Shown here: in pieces, positions 33,677-44,820 of the stretch
How positions within the stretch are numbered: the stretch's first letter is position 1
Layout of the letters: every line of letters starts with the position of its first letter
Source: Metellina segmentata
Lineage: Eukaryota; Arthropoda; Arachnida; Araneae; Tetragnathidae
Direction: 5' to 3'
Length of the DNA stretch: 64,000 bases
Assembly (NCBI GenBank): GCA_947359465.1
Contig: OX375874.1
Span: 101,497,441-101,561,440, forward strand
The notes under the pieces: generated by a model
Told to the model about the DNA's origin: nothing
The model's input: only the letters and a program-made list of their open reading frames with translations
The model's database searches: none
Position numbers and translations under genes: made by a program

Positions 33677-35227
33677 TTAAATGATAGGTCCACCAGTAAA
33701 AACGAAAGTTAAGTTGGGAAAACATTTTTTACTGTGTACAAAGTACTATTTTATAAACTACATTAGTTCATACAATGAAAAAATAATTCATATATAATGT
33801 AAAAAATATAGGAATTGTAAGAAAAACAAAAAAAAATGTGAAACAGCTGTTTCAAAAAAATAGGTCCACTGAACCAAACCTCAAATTAGTGTTGAATTAA
33901 TAAGAAATTTTTCCACCGTTTTTCGGAATGAGCTCATAAATCCTATTTGGCATGATTTCTACCAGTTTTTAAAAACAGTTTGTCTCGATTTTTAATCATT
34001 CGGAGGAAATATCTTTTTTCAAGTCTGTAGTACAGTTATACTGCCTTCCGTCTTCATACACTGCTCTTGCGAGTATGCCCCACATGTTTTCTACCGGATT
34101 CTGGTCGGGGCTGCAAGGTGGCCAATCAATAATATGTGCACCATTATCCAGAAACCATTCAAAAGTCGGCTTTGCAGTATGCAAAGGAGCATTGTCCTAT
34201 TGTAACATGAAGAACGGGCCTCCAATGTGCTCTGATTGTGGAAGAAAATATTGTTCAAGCAGCTGTTGATAGCCTGCAGCATTCAAACGATTGTCTACAA
34301 ATGCTATATCAGTTTTTCCTGCACGACCGAATCCGGCCCATACCATAACGGAACCACCACCAGCTTGCCTCTTCGAGAATATCTCTCTATCGTTACGCAG
34401 ATCGTGCCAGTAATACTGCCAACCATCTGGACCATACATGTTGATTTTTTGACATTACTGAATAACACTCAATGCCAGTCTTCTTTTCTTCGTCACTTCC
34501 TGTGCGAATTTCCATCGGTTTTCTTCGTGTGGAGTTTTCTTAATTTCGGAACCGCTTTCCTCTTTCAGTAAACTAAATTGCCGAACTTCTTAACCACTCT
34601 ATGGACCGTAGATTTTGATATCGGAGGGTTTTGTTGTTTCGCCAAAGTGGATAAGCTCGTATTTCCAGATTTTAACTCCTTTACGATAGTCCTTCTTTGT
34701 CGGGGTGTCACTTTTGATGGCCACCCAGATGATTTTTTATTGCCATAAGTACATATAGGTCACAAAAATTTGTTTACAACATTATGCGATCGGTTTAAAA
34801 GTTTAGCTGTTTCTCTATTCGATTTTCCATACTTCTTAAATGCATCAAATTTCCCTCCTCAACCAACGAAAGACTTCAACGACGACCCATTTCGTTTGAT
34901 TACAACGTGATGTTCAAATTTGTTTAAATACCTCCACAACAGCCAGCATGATCCCGCAGTAAGACTAAACTGTGATATTTATGCATATTTTCTGGAAAAA
35001 AACATTTTGGTGCAAAGATTTATAAAAGCGGACCTATCTTTTTGAAACGGTCTCAAAATAAAAGTTTACATAAAATAAAAATGAATTATTTAATTTTAAC
35101 AAATTGCTTCCTAAATAGTTATAACGATTATTGTATAATTATTTCTATAAAAAAAGTGATTATTATTCTCAATAAAGAGTCAAAACTTTGAAAAATACGG
35201 GTGGACCTATCATTTCGATACACACTG
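33676..35227 (-). mobile_element. Near full-length Tc1/mariner-type transposon, dead
   Basis: AAATGATAGGTCCACC at 33679-33694 is matched exactly in reverse at 35200-35215 (GGTGGACCTATCATTT). The right TIR continues outward as CGATACACACTG, then TA, the expected target dinucleotide. The left TIR loses this outer part to the (TA)n tract. The length of about 1.55 kb is normal for the superfamily. The single transposase gene inside runs on the minus strand. Confidence 0.9.
33996..34890 (-). pseudogene. Tc1/mariner transposase, full-length relic, DD34E
   Basis: An ATG at 34890 starts a helix-turn-helix N-terminus (ENRETAKLLNRSHNVVNKFL; a second HTH with STVHRVVKKFGN). The core follows: GPDGWQYYWHDLR, GGGSVMVWAGFG, FFMLQ-stop-DNAPLHTAKPTF (second Asp) and CSPDQNPVENMW (Glu). 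The distance from second Asp to Glu is 34. Decay is extensive. There is a stop in place of a Gln before DNAP, a stop and frameshifts in the N-terminal half, and the first catalytic motif reads FSNVKK where SDE is expected, so the Asp is lost. The protein resembles Tc3-like members more than the Tc1 relic at 23781. Confidence 0.88.
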
Positions 35228-35239
35228 TATATATAAAAT

Positions 35240-35512
35240 GGGTACTAATAAGGAATGTGTCCACCCCTAACTGCAATGTATTAACGGCATCGACTTTGCA
35301 TGCTGCCAATTAAGTTGTCGGACACCGAAATGAGAAGCGAAGACCTGACACGGAGTAACCCTTGTATCAGCTCATGTAACGATTTTGGAGGATGTTTTAA
35401 AGCAGCAACGTGTCTGCCAAGGTAGTCCCAAACATGCTCTATTGGATTAAGATCTGGAGATTGAGCTGGTCCTTCTATTCGCTATAAACCGTGACTCTTA
35501 AGTTTGTCTCTG
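35240..35512 (-). pseudogene. Tc1-type transposase C-terminal fragment
   Basis: The frame contains GPAQSPDLNPIEHVWDYLGR, HPPKSLHELIQGLL and a tail ending SMQSRCR before a stop. It resembles the C-terminus of the Tc1 relic at 23781-24493 and is a different family from the neighbour at 33676-35227. Only the catalytic Glu region remains. It begins 12 bp from the TIR of that neighbour, so the latter probably inserted into or next to this older element. Confidence 0.85.
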
Positions 35513-36045
35513 GGTTGAATAAACACGGTGTAAAATAATTTTTTTATAGGATAATATCTTCTGCTCCCGCATCGTACTTGAATTTTGGAAATTTGGGTAA
35601 AAATTGGCAATTTTTACTCGGCGTAGGAAATATAAGTATTTTTAAATATTGCTATTCTAATATTGCGGAAGAAGTGCCCACTGGGTTAAATAAGAAGGGT
35701 GTAAAATATTTTTTAGGTTTCTTTTGTTTTTATATGACAGTTAAAATTTTGCGGTTTTTGAAGAGAAGTGCACTTTTTTATGTGTTACAGAAATAAATCC
35801 AACATGAAAAATAGATGGATACAAGCACTGTTTATTGATGTATTGTATTGTACATTTGACTATATTCCCTGAAAGTTATTAAATAATAGCCAAGTTCCAA
35901 TATCTTAATATAATATTTATGAATAATATTGTAACCATAGAATGTTATTACATGCCAACACTAAAAGGTTGCTTACGCTTAATCAGAAGGAAGAGGCTTG
36001 AAATTCAGGCATAGGGAAAAGAATGTGGATCTAATGAACCCGTCT
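35513..36045. other. AT-rich DNA with a short direct repeat
   Basis: GGTTGAATAAACACGGTGTAAAATAATTTTTT (35513-35546) is echoed by GGGTTAAATAAGAAGGGTGTAAAATATTTTTT (35683-35714). No gene was recognised. Confidence 0.4.
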
Positions 36046-37510
36046 CTACTTTGAAACCCATAAACCTTTGCGGATGCTTCTCTCAATACCGAAATAACTT
36101 GATACACCGTTCAACTGTCTGTGTGTGACATGGGAAGTGAACAAAGTCCCAGTCTGGAATTTTCTAATCGCGCACAATGGAACTAAATACGGCAGAGGAT
36201 ATATCACAGAGGATTGGGGAGAAGTAATAGTAATTGATGACCAGACAATCAATTCCGTATAGTCAGCAGCTTCAAAATTCAGTTTTGGTGGAAGAAACAC
36301 ACGTACTGATTTTACATTGAAAGATGACTCTCTAGACTTAACTATACGAAGTGCAGCAAGATCTCTGAACTGCGGTCTTTCATCCTTCTCAACATGCACA
36401 GCAAGATATTCTCAGGATGAGCAAAGAACGAATATCGACAAATTACTCCATCAACGACATCCTTGAGGGTCTTGAGATAAATACCTGGATCTAGAAATAG
36501 CATTACACACATGCTTAGCTCCATCTTTCAGCGAGTGTTAAGACTTTATATTAAACCAGTGTGAAGTGTAAACTTTCATAACAATCTCAGCGATTTGTTT
36601 CAACTTCAAAAAAGGATCTGGAGAATTAACATAGAGTCTGAGAACTTTGTTCACTGTTATTAGCCAGAGTGAATGTGATAACGTACCAGTACTGCGTATA
36701 GCCAGTTCAGCAGAACAATTACCCAATCGCACCGCTTGAGATATTTCTAGTAAGTGCATTTTATCCTTTCTTAAGTCACGTCTATCAGTTGTTGGTAACT
36801 CCCCGTCAATAATTTCGAAAGTTGTCGCTGGCAAAATTTTACAGGTAAGGAGCGCCTTCCCAATATTACCAAAATATGATTTTGTACCATTTGTTGGCAC
36901 TTCCAACGTTTCAAACAAATGCCTCAGAGTTAGTTCATTAAAATGCAGGAGACATATTACCCACTGCAGAAGTTTACTAAGTTTCAATTCCAAACACCGG
37001 ATTTCCACCCGGTATTACAGAAGTGCAGTCACAGCCAACTGCCAGAAGCTGTGAAAAATCTCTTGTGATCCCTTCAAAATATCCGATAATAGACGCGGAA
37101 ATCTGTTTTGCGCTGCCAAATGATGGACTCAAATGAGTAATGTAACGTGAACCCGATTCTTCAATAAGAGTTAAATGTTCCTCTTTTGCTTTTCTCGTGT
37201 ATCTTTTAGTATCTACTCTCTCTTCTATCAATGTAGAATATTTACAACCATCGAAATACAGCCCTTTGAACGGTAATGCCTAAACTTCACTTTAAAACGT
37301 GAAATTTTAAATCCTTTCTCACTTTAGACTTTTTCCTTCACATCTTGTTTTTGTCAACCACTAAATCTGAATTGTTGCTAGTTATGAGTCCGACATCGTG
37401 AAGAACACTTGAAGCAATTGCAGCCACAGTCGGGTTCGAGATTCCAAACCTGTTGGCAACCACAGCAGTTGAAGGGTGGCCAAGTCGCATTTGTGATGAT
37501 TTAGATACAA
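36046..37510 (-). pseudogene. Decayed transposase-like gene, family unnamed
   Basis: Successive minus-strand frames read as one protein in order. First comes RLGHPSTAVVANRFGISN and PTVAAIASSVLHDVGL (about 37390-37510). A basic stretch follows, then EEHLTLIEESGSRYITHLSP and AVGCDCTSV (36977-37231). Next are LLHFNELTLRHLF, LSHSLWLITVNKVLRLYV and IMKVYTSHWF (36538-37008), and finally ENILLCML and a C-terminal third (36046-36399). The frames shift at least three times and contain stops. I recall this motif order from multicopy uncharacterised proteins of arthropods, and the sequence looks like an RNase H-fold transposase with an N-terminal helical domain. I cannot assign a superfamily. No TIRs were found. 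Confidence 0.55.
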
Positions 37511-37732
37511 ACGGAGTTAGTTAATTGTTTGTACTTACGAACAGTAAGAGAGATTAATTGACTCGATGTCGATGGTTTTTAAATGTCCAGATTTAAATCT
37601 ACTTCAATTATATCTGCGGAGGAATGTGAATTGTGAACACCCCTCCCCACCTTTCACTTCCGGTCATATACAGGCAGCATGAAAAGGCAAGAAAAAGAGC
37701 ACTTTTCTTCAAAAACAGCAAAATTTCAATTA

Positions 37733-37973
37733 CGATGAACACCACGTTATTTTGAACCATGTTCAGATGATGGGGTAAGATATAAGCTGTCACCCCACTA
37801 TCAAAATTTTCATACATTGTCAACGTGAAGACGTTTAAATTCATAAGAGATTTAACGTGTAACATCCTCCTTAGTATACGACACTCTATGGTTGTATTCA
37901 AACTCGCAACCCTCCAGTTGCTTATCCGTTGCTCTTCAAAACGGGCTACCACGGCCTTGAACATAATTTGGAG
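37733..37973 (-). mobile_element. SINE family A with tRNA-like head
   Basis: Read on the minus strand, GTGGTAGCCCGTTTTGAAGA (A-box-like D arm) is followed 30 bases later by GGTTGCGAGTTTGAATAC (B-box-like T arm). The body then follows: CACGTTAAATCTC, AGTGGGGTGACAGC and CATCATCTGAACATGGTTC. The promoter boxes mark the family as tRNA-derived. The body stops after AAATAACGTGG, so the 3' end is lost. Confidence 0.8.
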
Positions 37974-38361
37974 TTAGATTCCTTTAAACCTTGCACAGAA
38001 TCACTGAACACTTCACAAGTACGATATAAATTGAAAACCGGTATCTAAACTGTCAAAATGTTTGGGGTTCTTAAAAACAATGGAACGACAATTTCTTTGG
38101 CACGACACACACTCACACACATATTTATAAAACATCACATAACGGCAAACACCAAGAATTATACAATACGACACACAAGAACTTTAAACACGATACTACA
38201 TGCTTAACAATAAGTATAGTACTCATCAAATCGTTGATATCTAAGTCAAGTTAGGTGGTTTTTTACAACATAAGTGTCAGTAATACTCATTACTTTCCCG
38301 TGATGAGAAATCATCGCATGAATTTCTATAAAAAATATCATAACATCACATAAACCATTCA
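37974..38361. other. AT-rich DNA, no gene seen
   Basis: Nothing supportable was seen. Confidence 0.4.
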
Positions 38362-38730
38362 TGTTAAATCATGATTACTATTACAAATTGTATTACAAAA
38401 TATTTTGTACGACTAAGGCAGTGTTTTTAATAACTGTGTCTTTAACTACTATTGCAAGTTGTAATAAAAAATATTGAGTACGACTAAGACAGTGTTTTTA
38501 ATAACTGTGTCTTGAGCTACTATTGCAAGTTCTATTAAAAATATTGAGTACGACTAAGACAGTGTTTTTAATAACTGTGTCTTGAGCTACTATTGCAAGT
38601 TGTATTAAAAAATATTGAGTACGACTAAGACAGTGTTTTTAATAACTGTTTCTTGGGCTACTATTGCAAATTGTATTAAAAATATTGCGTACGACTAAGA
38701 CAGTGTTTTTAATAACCGTGTCTTGAGCAA
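38362..38730. repeat. 70/71-bp tandem array, five units
   Basis: ACGACTAAG starts at 38409, 38480, 38550, 38621 and 38691, so spacing alternates 71, 70, 71, 70 through one A in a homopolymer. Each unit carries CAGTGTTTTTAATAACTGTG, itself a partial inverted repeat (CAGT...ACTG), and TACTATTGCAAGTTGTA. Confidence 0.95.
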
Positions 38731-39515
38731 AAGTACAGTGCATACGATGAAATTAGAAACACAAAAGCAAAATAGCACCAGCATAAATAACCTGTTATTC
38801 TTCTCTTTTGTAGAATTTGAATACATTTTAAAGTATCAATTGGAACACAAATCATCAAATTTAACCTTAGCGGAATAAAACCGTATTCAAATTATTACGC
38901 GTGATAAATAGAATTCAAATGCCGATTTATCCATTGAGCGATAAAGACCTTCAACATTTCACTCAACCAAACGGAAACGCTTGACACACACTTTCCCGCT
39001 ACGTTTTTCACAAACACCCGAAATAATAAACACAACAAACGAAATTTCACGCTCCAAAGTCGTCATAATAAATGGCTTCATTTCCACGCGTCCTTAATTC
39101 CGTCACGGTCGTGGATAACAGCTGAGGGGGCTGAATTAACACATTTCAGGCGCGTATTTAACGGGTTATTTATCAAATGATTATTAAAAATGAGGCGATT
39201 TTATGGGTACTTCAACTCGACTAAAAGGTGATTTATCATCCTTTTAAGTACTCTTCCTTGGCCGCGCGATAAATCAGCCTACACCTTTTCTTCCATATTT
39301 TCGCTCTCTGTGACAGAAACAAAACTTTGCTCATAAATCAGAAAGTATCGTTAAGCCATTATTTTCAATTGCGTCACAGGCTTCTCGGAGCTCATACATA
39401 ACGATGAAGAAGAGCGGGACTAAGAGAAAGAGGGAGGTTCGAAGCCTCTTTTTGCTGAGTTCGCTGTGGCAACGGTGCAGTGACATCAACTATTCACTGT
39501 CGTCTTGAAGTAAGG
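38731..39515. other. GC-balanced repeat-free block; possible regulatory DNA
   Basis: From about 38980 to 39440 composition rises well above the surroundings. There is no ORF, repeat or transposon signature. TTTATCAAATGATTATTAAAAA and similar AT cores sit within it. It is a candidate for conserved non-coding sequence, an inference from composition only. Confidence 0.3.
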
Positions 39516-39518
39516 CAA

Positions 39519-39775
39519 CGGTCAGGGATCAATCCCTGAGATATAGATCCAAGGACAACGCCTAGTAGTATTGAACCATGTTCAGGTAACGAGATCAACA
39601 CCGGAGTTGGCGCCATAATTCCCGAACTTCCACACCAATGTGAGGACATTTGAGGACACAAGAGATTTAACGTTCACTAACACCATGTATATGATGGTCT
39701 TTGGCTGAGCCAAGATTCGAACTCTCACCCCTCCTGTTGCTAATCCGTTGCTGTTCTATCTGAATTAAAGCAGCC
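39519..39775 (-). mobile_element. SINE family A, nearly complete
   Basis: The minus strand gives a tRNA-like region with GAGAGTTCGAATCTTGGC as B box (around 39711-39726). It continues through AGTGAACGTTAAATCTC, CTCAAATGTCCTCACATTGG and GTTGTCCTTGGATC to GGGATTGATCCCTGACCG. The D arm is eroded. Confidence 0.8.
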
Positions 39776-40869
39776 CCAAAAATATAGAAATGCATTGATG
39801 TAAATTATTGTATTTATTATTTCCAGTTCGTTTTGGTTATGTTGAATGTGGCAACAATATTGATATCAACTATTGACAGCGGAAGTTGTATTGAAATGGC
39901 CAATTCACCTTTCACTGTCAAAGCCAGATCAAAGAATAGTCGATTTGCTGTCAAAATTGTAGGAAATTTAGAAATTTGCAAAGTATAAAACGGATTTATG
40001 GAATATGGCCCATGGAATCATTAAAGAGTAATGAAAAAATTTGTAAATATTTGAAAAAAGAATTACAGACTTTGGAGAAAAGAGAAATGAATATTTCGGA
40101 ACTATAGAAATTTGATATGAAAACTAAGAATAGTTTCAATTGAAAACTACACATTAAATGGAAAAAAAGTTATATAAAAATGAAAACAATTTTCCATCCA
40201 CGCATTCATATAGTTTTCTATTAAGTATTTAAACAGGCAGAATTGTTTTTATTTATGGTTTTAGAACTGAAATACAATTCATTAAATCAATCACCAATTC
40301 CTATAATCGTGATGCGATAGTATTTATTTATATTTCTTGTGTAAGAGGAATTTCTAGCTTGTCTTTTCATGAAATAATAGTGAAATCTAAGTCAAAACTG
40401 AGTTAGCATAATTAAAATTGAATAAAACATTAGAATTTTTACAATTTCATTTGAAAAATCTTTTAAAGTGAAGCATAATTATCGAACTCAACATCTCGTT
40501 GACTAAAGGCTGGATGGTTTTGAGGTTTTTTGTTACAAGAGCCATACTTAACCGCACTGTGCCAGACATGATATACAATATCAAATAATAGACACACACA
40601 ATGAAAGTTTTACTGACACAGAAGGGTTTGGTTAAACGTATAGATAGTATCTCACGGTACATTAACACCGATGCATTCTAAGTCACAGAGCTCTAACACC
40701 GGAGGGTTAATGCACTGAGACTTCGAATTTATCGCTTATGCAAAAATTAAATGCTAAATTAAAAGCTACGTGGTAAATGAAAAAAAATTTCCATTGAAAG
40801 AAAAATAATTTTTGCATTTACTTATTCATGATTTTCCGATTGATTTCAAAAGTTGCAGTTTCAAGTTTG
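39776..40869. other. AT-rich DNA, no gene seen
   Basis: The 73-codon minus frame 40447-40668 has no motif. Confidence 0.4.
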
Positions 40870-41600
40870 GAACATGCGCAACTTTAAAACGGTGCGCAAC
40901 TTTTAAACATGGTACAACTTTAAAAAGGTGCATAACTTTGAAATGTTGCACAACTTTAAAATGTTGTACAACTTTAAAATGTTGTACAACTTTAAAATGT
41001 TGCACAACTTAAAAATGTCGCACAACTTAAAAATGTTGCACAACTTAAAAATGTTGCACAACTTAAAAATGTTGCATAACTTTAAAACGTTGCATGACAA
41101 CGTACACAAGTTCAAAATGTTGCACAACTTTGAAACATTGCACAAGTTTAAAAAGTTCCACAATTTTAAAATTTGTAAAACTTTAAAGCATTCCACAGCT
41201 TTAAAACGTTACCGAACTTTAAAACATTGCACGACTTTTAAACATTGTACAACTTTAAAATGTTGCACACCTTTAAAATGCTGCACAACTTTAAAATTTT
41301 GCACAACTTAAAAATTTTGAACAACTTTAAAATGTTGCATAGCTTTAAAACGTTTCATGGCTTTTAGACGTTGCACAATTTCAAAATGTTGCACAACTTT
41401 GAAACATTGCACAACTTTAAAAAGTTCCACAATTTTAAAACATTGTAAAACTTTAAAGCATTGCACAGCTTTAAAACGTTACAGAACTTTAAAACGGTGC
41501 ACGACTTTTAAACATTGTACAACTTTAAAACGTAGCACAAGTTTTACATGTTGAACATCTTTGATACGTTGCATAACTTTAAAACGTTACGCAGTTTTAA
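40870..41600. repeat. 18-bp satellite, about 40 units, with higher-order copy
   Basis: The unit is TGTTGCACAACTTTAAAA. Because 18 is a multiple of 3, frames stay open on both strands (40812-41012, 40903-41196, 40928-41311, 41357-41554) and translate as hexapeptide repeats such as CTTLKC. These are not genes. A run of variant units starting at TGCACAACTTTGAAAC recurs at 41121 and 41390, 269 bp apart (15 units less one base), showing a higher-order duplication. GTTGCACAAC is close to a palindrome and alternates with TTTAAA. Confidence 0.95.
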
Positions 41601-41639
41601 TTCCGGAATTTGTTCTTAAGCAATGACGATTCTATTAAT

Positions 41640-41840
41640 GATTAATATGATTTAGACGAGATATTTCTTCCATCATGACCAATTTTGCTAAAAAAAATTT
41701 CATCATAAAGACATTGCCGATTCTTTAATGATGACGAGATCAAGATCTGGTCAGTTTTTCCCTAGTGACGACACGTCTTGTCCACCAAGATCGGGTTAGT
41801 TTTGTAATGTCGTGATATTTCAACGAAACAAACACCAAAT
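41640..41840. repeat. GAGATATCTCGTC / CAAGATCTGGTC family, about four units
   Basis: GACGAGATATTTC, CCAATTTTGCTAA, GATGACGAGATCAAGATCTG, GGTCAGTTTTTCCC, GACACGTCTTGTCCACCAAG and CGGGTTAGTTTTG follow as diverged units of about 55 bp. This is the densest member of the dispersed family in the window. Confidence 0.5.
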
Positions 41841-43009
41841 GCTTAATGCACCATGATATAGAATTGTTTAGGCATAAAAAATAGCTAAATAGAAAACGAC
41901 GACATGGTAAATGAAAAATAATTTCCATTAAAAGAAAAATAAATTTACCGTTACTAATAATTCCCCTGCATTTGTTTTTCCGATTTATTTAAAACTGGTA
42001 AAACTATTTATAGCTATAGTTACGGTTTTGGAACTTCATAATTTATTAAATTGACAACTAATTCCTACATTCTAGTATCGTAAAATTTATTTTTACTTTG
42101 CAAGAAGATTTTTTTTTCTTGCATTCGCTTTTTTGTAAAATAATTGTAAAATGCGATTCAAATCGCGTTATTAGAACTGGAACAATATCAAATATATTTT
42201 ATGATACCATTTGAAAAATGCTTCATTGTATTAATTATATAAAATAATATACTGTTCGCAAGAATCTAACTTCATTCATTTCAAAATATATTCTGGTGAA
42301 GAACTGGTGATTCTATTAAAAATGAATATGATAGCACATAAATTTAATGCACGCCTTGACATTGAATCCATTTTTAAATAAAAGAAAATTTTTAATGACT
42401 ACAGATCAGTTTACTATGATTAAATGAAATTACATACTTGCACTTCTCATTATCATTCTTTTTCATTAATTGCAGATTTAATTTTGATCTTAAATATGCT
42501 TCTAAGCGCAATGATCTAATCACTTTATTTTCACAACTAGTTATCAAATTATCTTTTTACAACAATTACTTATTGAACAAAGAGTTGAATAATATTGAAA
42601 CAGTTTACACATCAAAAATACATGAATATGCAGTTTCATACATGCGAACAATGTATATCCTAACCTTATATCCTAAGATCATTTACATAAAAATGTTCCA
42701 CATACAAATTTCATAGAGTTACTAATTAAAGTCATTTATATTTGGAATATAGTTAAAAATTGCACAAACATGGCATAATTTTTGAAAACATTTAATAATT
42801 TATGAAAATGCATAGCTTATCATTTTGTCATCTAGAACAATGTGTCGCATTAATTTTTAAGAATATTGTTTGTATGTTTCTATTTCAAACATGCATGAGT
42901 ACAAATTATTTTAGTAATTACAAGCTCTCTAGTTTAGTATTGGTATGGTATATATATAGTATTAGATAATATTTTTTCTCTTCGTAACTGACCTTTATTA
43001 AATTACTAT
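41841..43009. other. AT-rich DNA, no gene seen
   Basis: The 92-codon plus frame at 42438-42716 has a weak hydrophobic start but no family motif. It is probably chance. Confidence 0.35.
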
Positions 43010-44820
43010 ACAAATTGGATTAATTGCTAAGTAATAGGTAGTGGGATAAGTCAATTAGTATAAAATAAGTGTTAAATAATATATAGTTCCACTCTCGTCA
43101 AAACATTTCAAGATAATATTGGTATCAAACAGTTTTCAGTTAATTTCTAGGTACTTTAAAATTATGGTATTTAGAAAACAGCCAATAGGCGTAGATTTAA
43201 TAATTGAGAATTTTTAAAACGTAATTTGATTTAAAATTCTTAAAAGAGAAGAGTAAGAAAATTATGTCTTTAAAACATTTTACATGTATGTTTTACATTG
43301 AGGTTCTAATATAATTAGTATGTTTATGTTTTATTTTATAAGTATGTGCCCGACAAAATTTTACTTCAATACAAAAAACGGAAAACTACTTATTCAGAAA
43401 TATTCTGTAAGGTTGGTTTATGCTTTACGAAAAGGAATTATACTATAATTACATCAGTAATTTAACGAGATCGTGAAACTGGAGTTGATACAATATCAAC
43501 GTGAATATGTAATTACAGTTCTCTTCATCGCGTTTCTTTCCATTAAATTCTCTTAAAAATAAATTCTGGTTTCATGAATTTTTGAACTTAAAATATAAAC
43601 AAACTTTCAGTAGACTTGTGTATGTTTTAATATGGGCATGAAAATGTAAGTCGTTTAGAAATTGTCCAGAGAGAAGCGTTTGAAAATTATTTCGAAAATC
43701 TTTAAGATAAATGTTTTACTTTGTGGTTAGAATATAATTTGCATGTTTACATTTTATTTTACTTACATATTTCTGTATGAGAAATCTCAAGAGAATTGTA
43801 GTCACTTTTCAACTTTAAAAACTAAAAAATATTTTTAAAAGCTCGGTATTTCTTCAATGTACACATTATGAAGAAAACACGATTCAATTTAATTTTAATG
43901 AAAAATACTCAAAATAAACCCTACTTCATTTATTAGATTATGATGTAAAATTGTTTTTTACTTTGGGTAGGTAATTCATTTCCCTTCGGCTTGACTCTAA
44001 ATTCCAATCCTGTTTCAAAATACCCTTATGTATTCATTAATTTTTAAATTTAAAGTATCAACAAACTTACAGTGGGAAAATATTTAGTCATTGAAACAGT
44101 TTAAAATGTAAATTGAGGTGTAAATATCTTAAATTTTGAAGAATGAAAATGCTTCAGTTTGGTGTTGAAACATAATTTAGTGTGTTTTTATTTTACATAA
44201 CATATAATTAACATAACATATATTTTACATTTTACATCGTCGACCAACCGACTAGTGGTTAAGGTGTTGGTCTCTGGATCGGAAGGTTCCTGGTTCGAAT
44301 ACGGGGTCGGAGCATGGATGTAAATTGTACTGTCCTTTGTTAGGGGCAATGATAGTCATCATACTGGGTGCTCCTTCACAAGTGGCCGTCACTTCCGACC
44401 TTGTAGTGGCAAATGATTAGCTTCATATGTGCCCGCCATTGGAAAAAAAATATTTTACATTAACCGCACATCTATAAGAAATCACGAGAAAATACCCTTC
44501 ACTTTTCTGTTTAATAAATGCATATTTCCGTTTAAATAATCGGCTTTTCTGTCTAAAAAATTATTAAATTATTTGAACCTCACATTACGAAATACCAGAA
44601 GTAAAATCCATATTATTTAAACGTATTCTAGGAGGTTAATTTATACTTTAGGAAGGTAAATATTATTAGTTAGATTCATTACTTAACCAGACCTTTAGAA
44701 CTGAATTTGATACTATATCAATAGGGCAGTTCTCTATCTCTTTCCTCTTCATTAACAATCTTTTAGAAACTCATCCTGGCTTCACGAATCTTTAAATTTA
44801 AAATATTAAGAACAAAACCC
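43010..44820. repeat. Diverged tandem array, about 430-bp unit, split by a SINE
   Basis: A block of the form TTTTACTTTGNGGTTNNAATATAATTTG...TGTTTANATTTTATTTTA recurs at about 43284, 43711 and 44154, spaced 427 and 443 bp. A second block occurs near 43490, 44690 and weakly elsewhere (GTGAAACTGGAGTTGATAC / AGAACTGAATTTGATACTA, TCTCTTCATCGCGTTTC / CTCTTCATTAACAATC). A third (TTCATGAATTTTTGAACTTAAAATAT / TTCACGAATCTTTAAATTTAAAATAT) lies near 43572 and 44782. Divergence is high. The SINE at 44232-44449 inserted after the array formed. Confidence 0.6.
44232..44449 (+). mobile_element. SINE family B, complete, 12-bp target duplication
   Basis: A tRNA-like head (44246-44312) has CCGAC/GTCGG acceptor pairing, ACTAGTGGTTAAGG as A box and CTGGTTCGAATACGGG as T arm with B box. 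A body of about 130 bp follows, ending in a short A run. ATATTTTACATT lies exactly on both sides (44220-44231 and 44450-44461). The head and body differ from family A, so this is a separate SINE family using an A tail. The good box match and perfect duplication suggest a comparatively recent insertion. Confidence 0.88.

Noticed and set aside
40812..41554. Overlapping ORFs encoding hexapeptide repeats
   Set aside because: They are the inevitable result of an 18-bp tandem repeat and occur on both strands at once.
44246..44312. Functional tRNA gene
   Set aside because: The promoter boxes are good, but only five acceptor pairs form, a SINE body and A tail follow, and a 12-bp target duplication encloses the whole unit.
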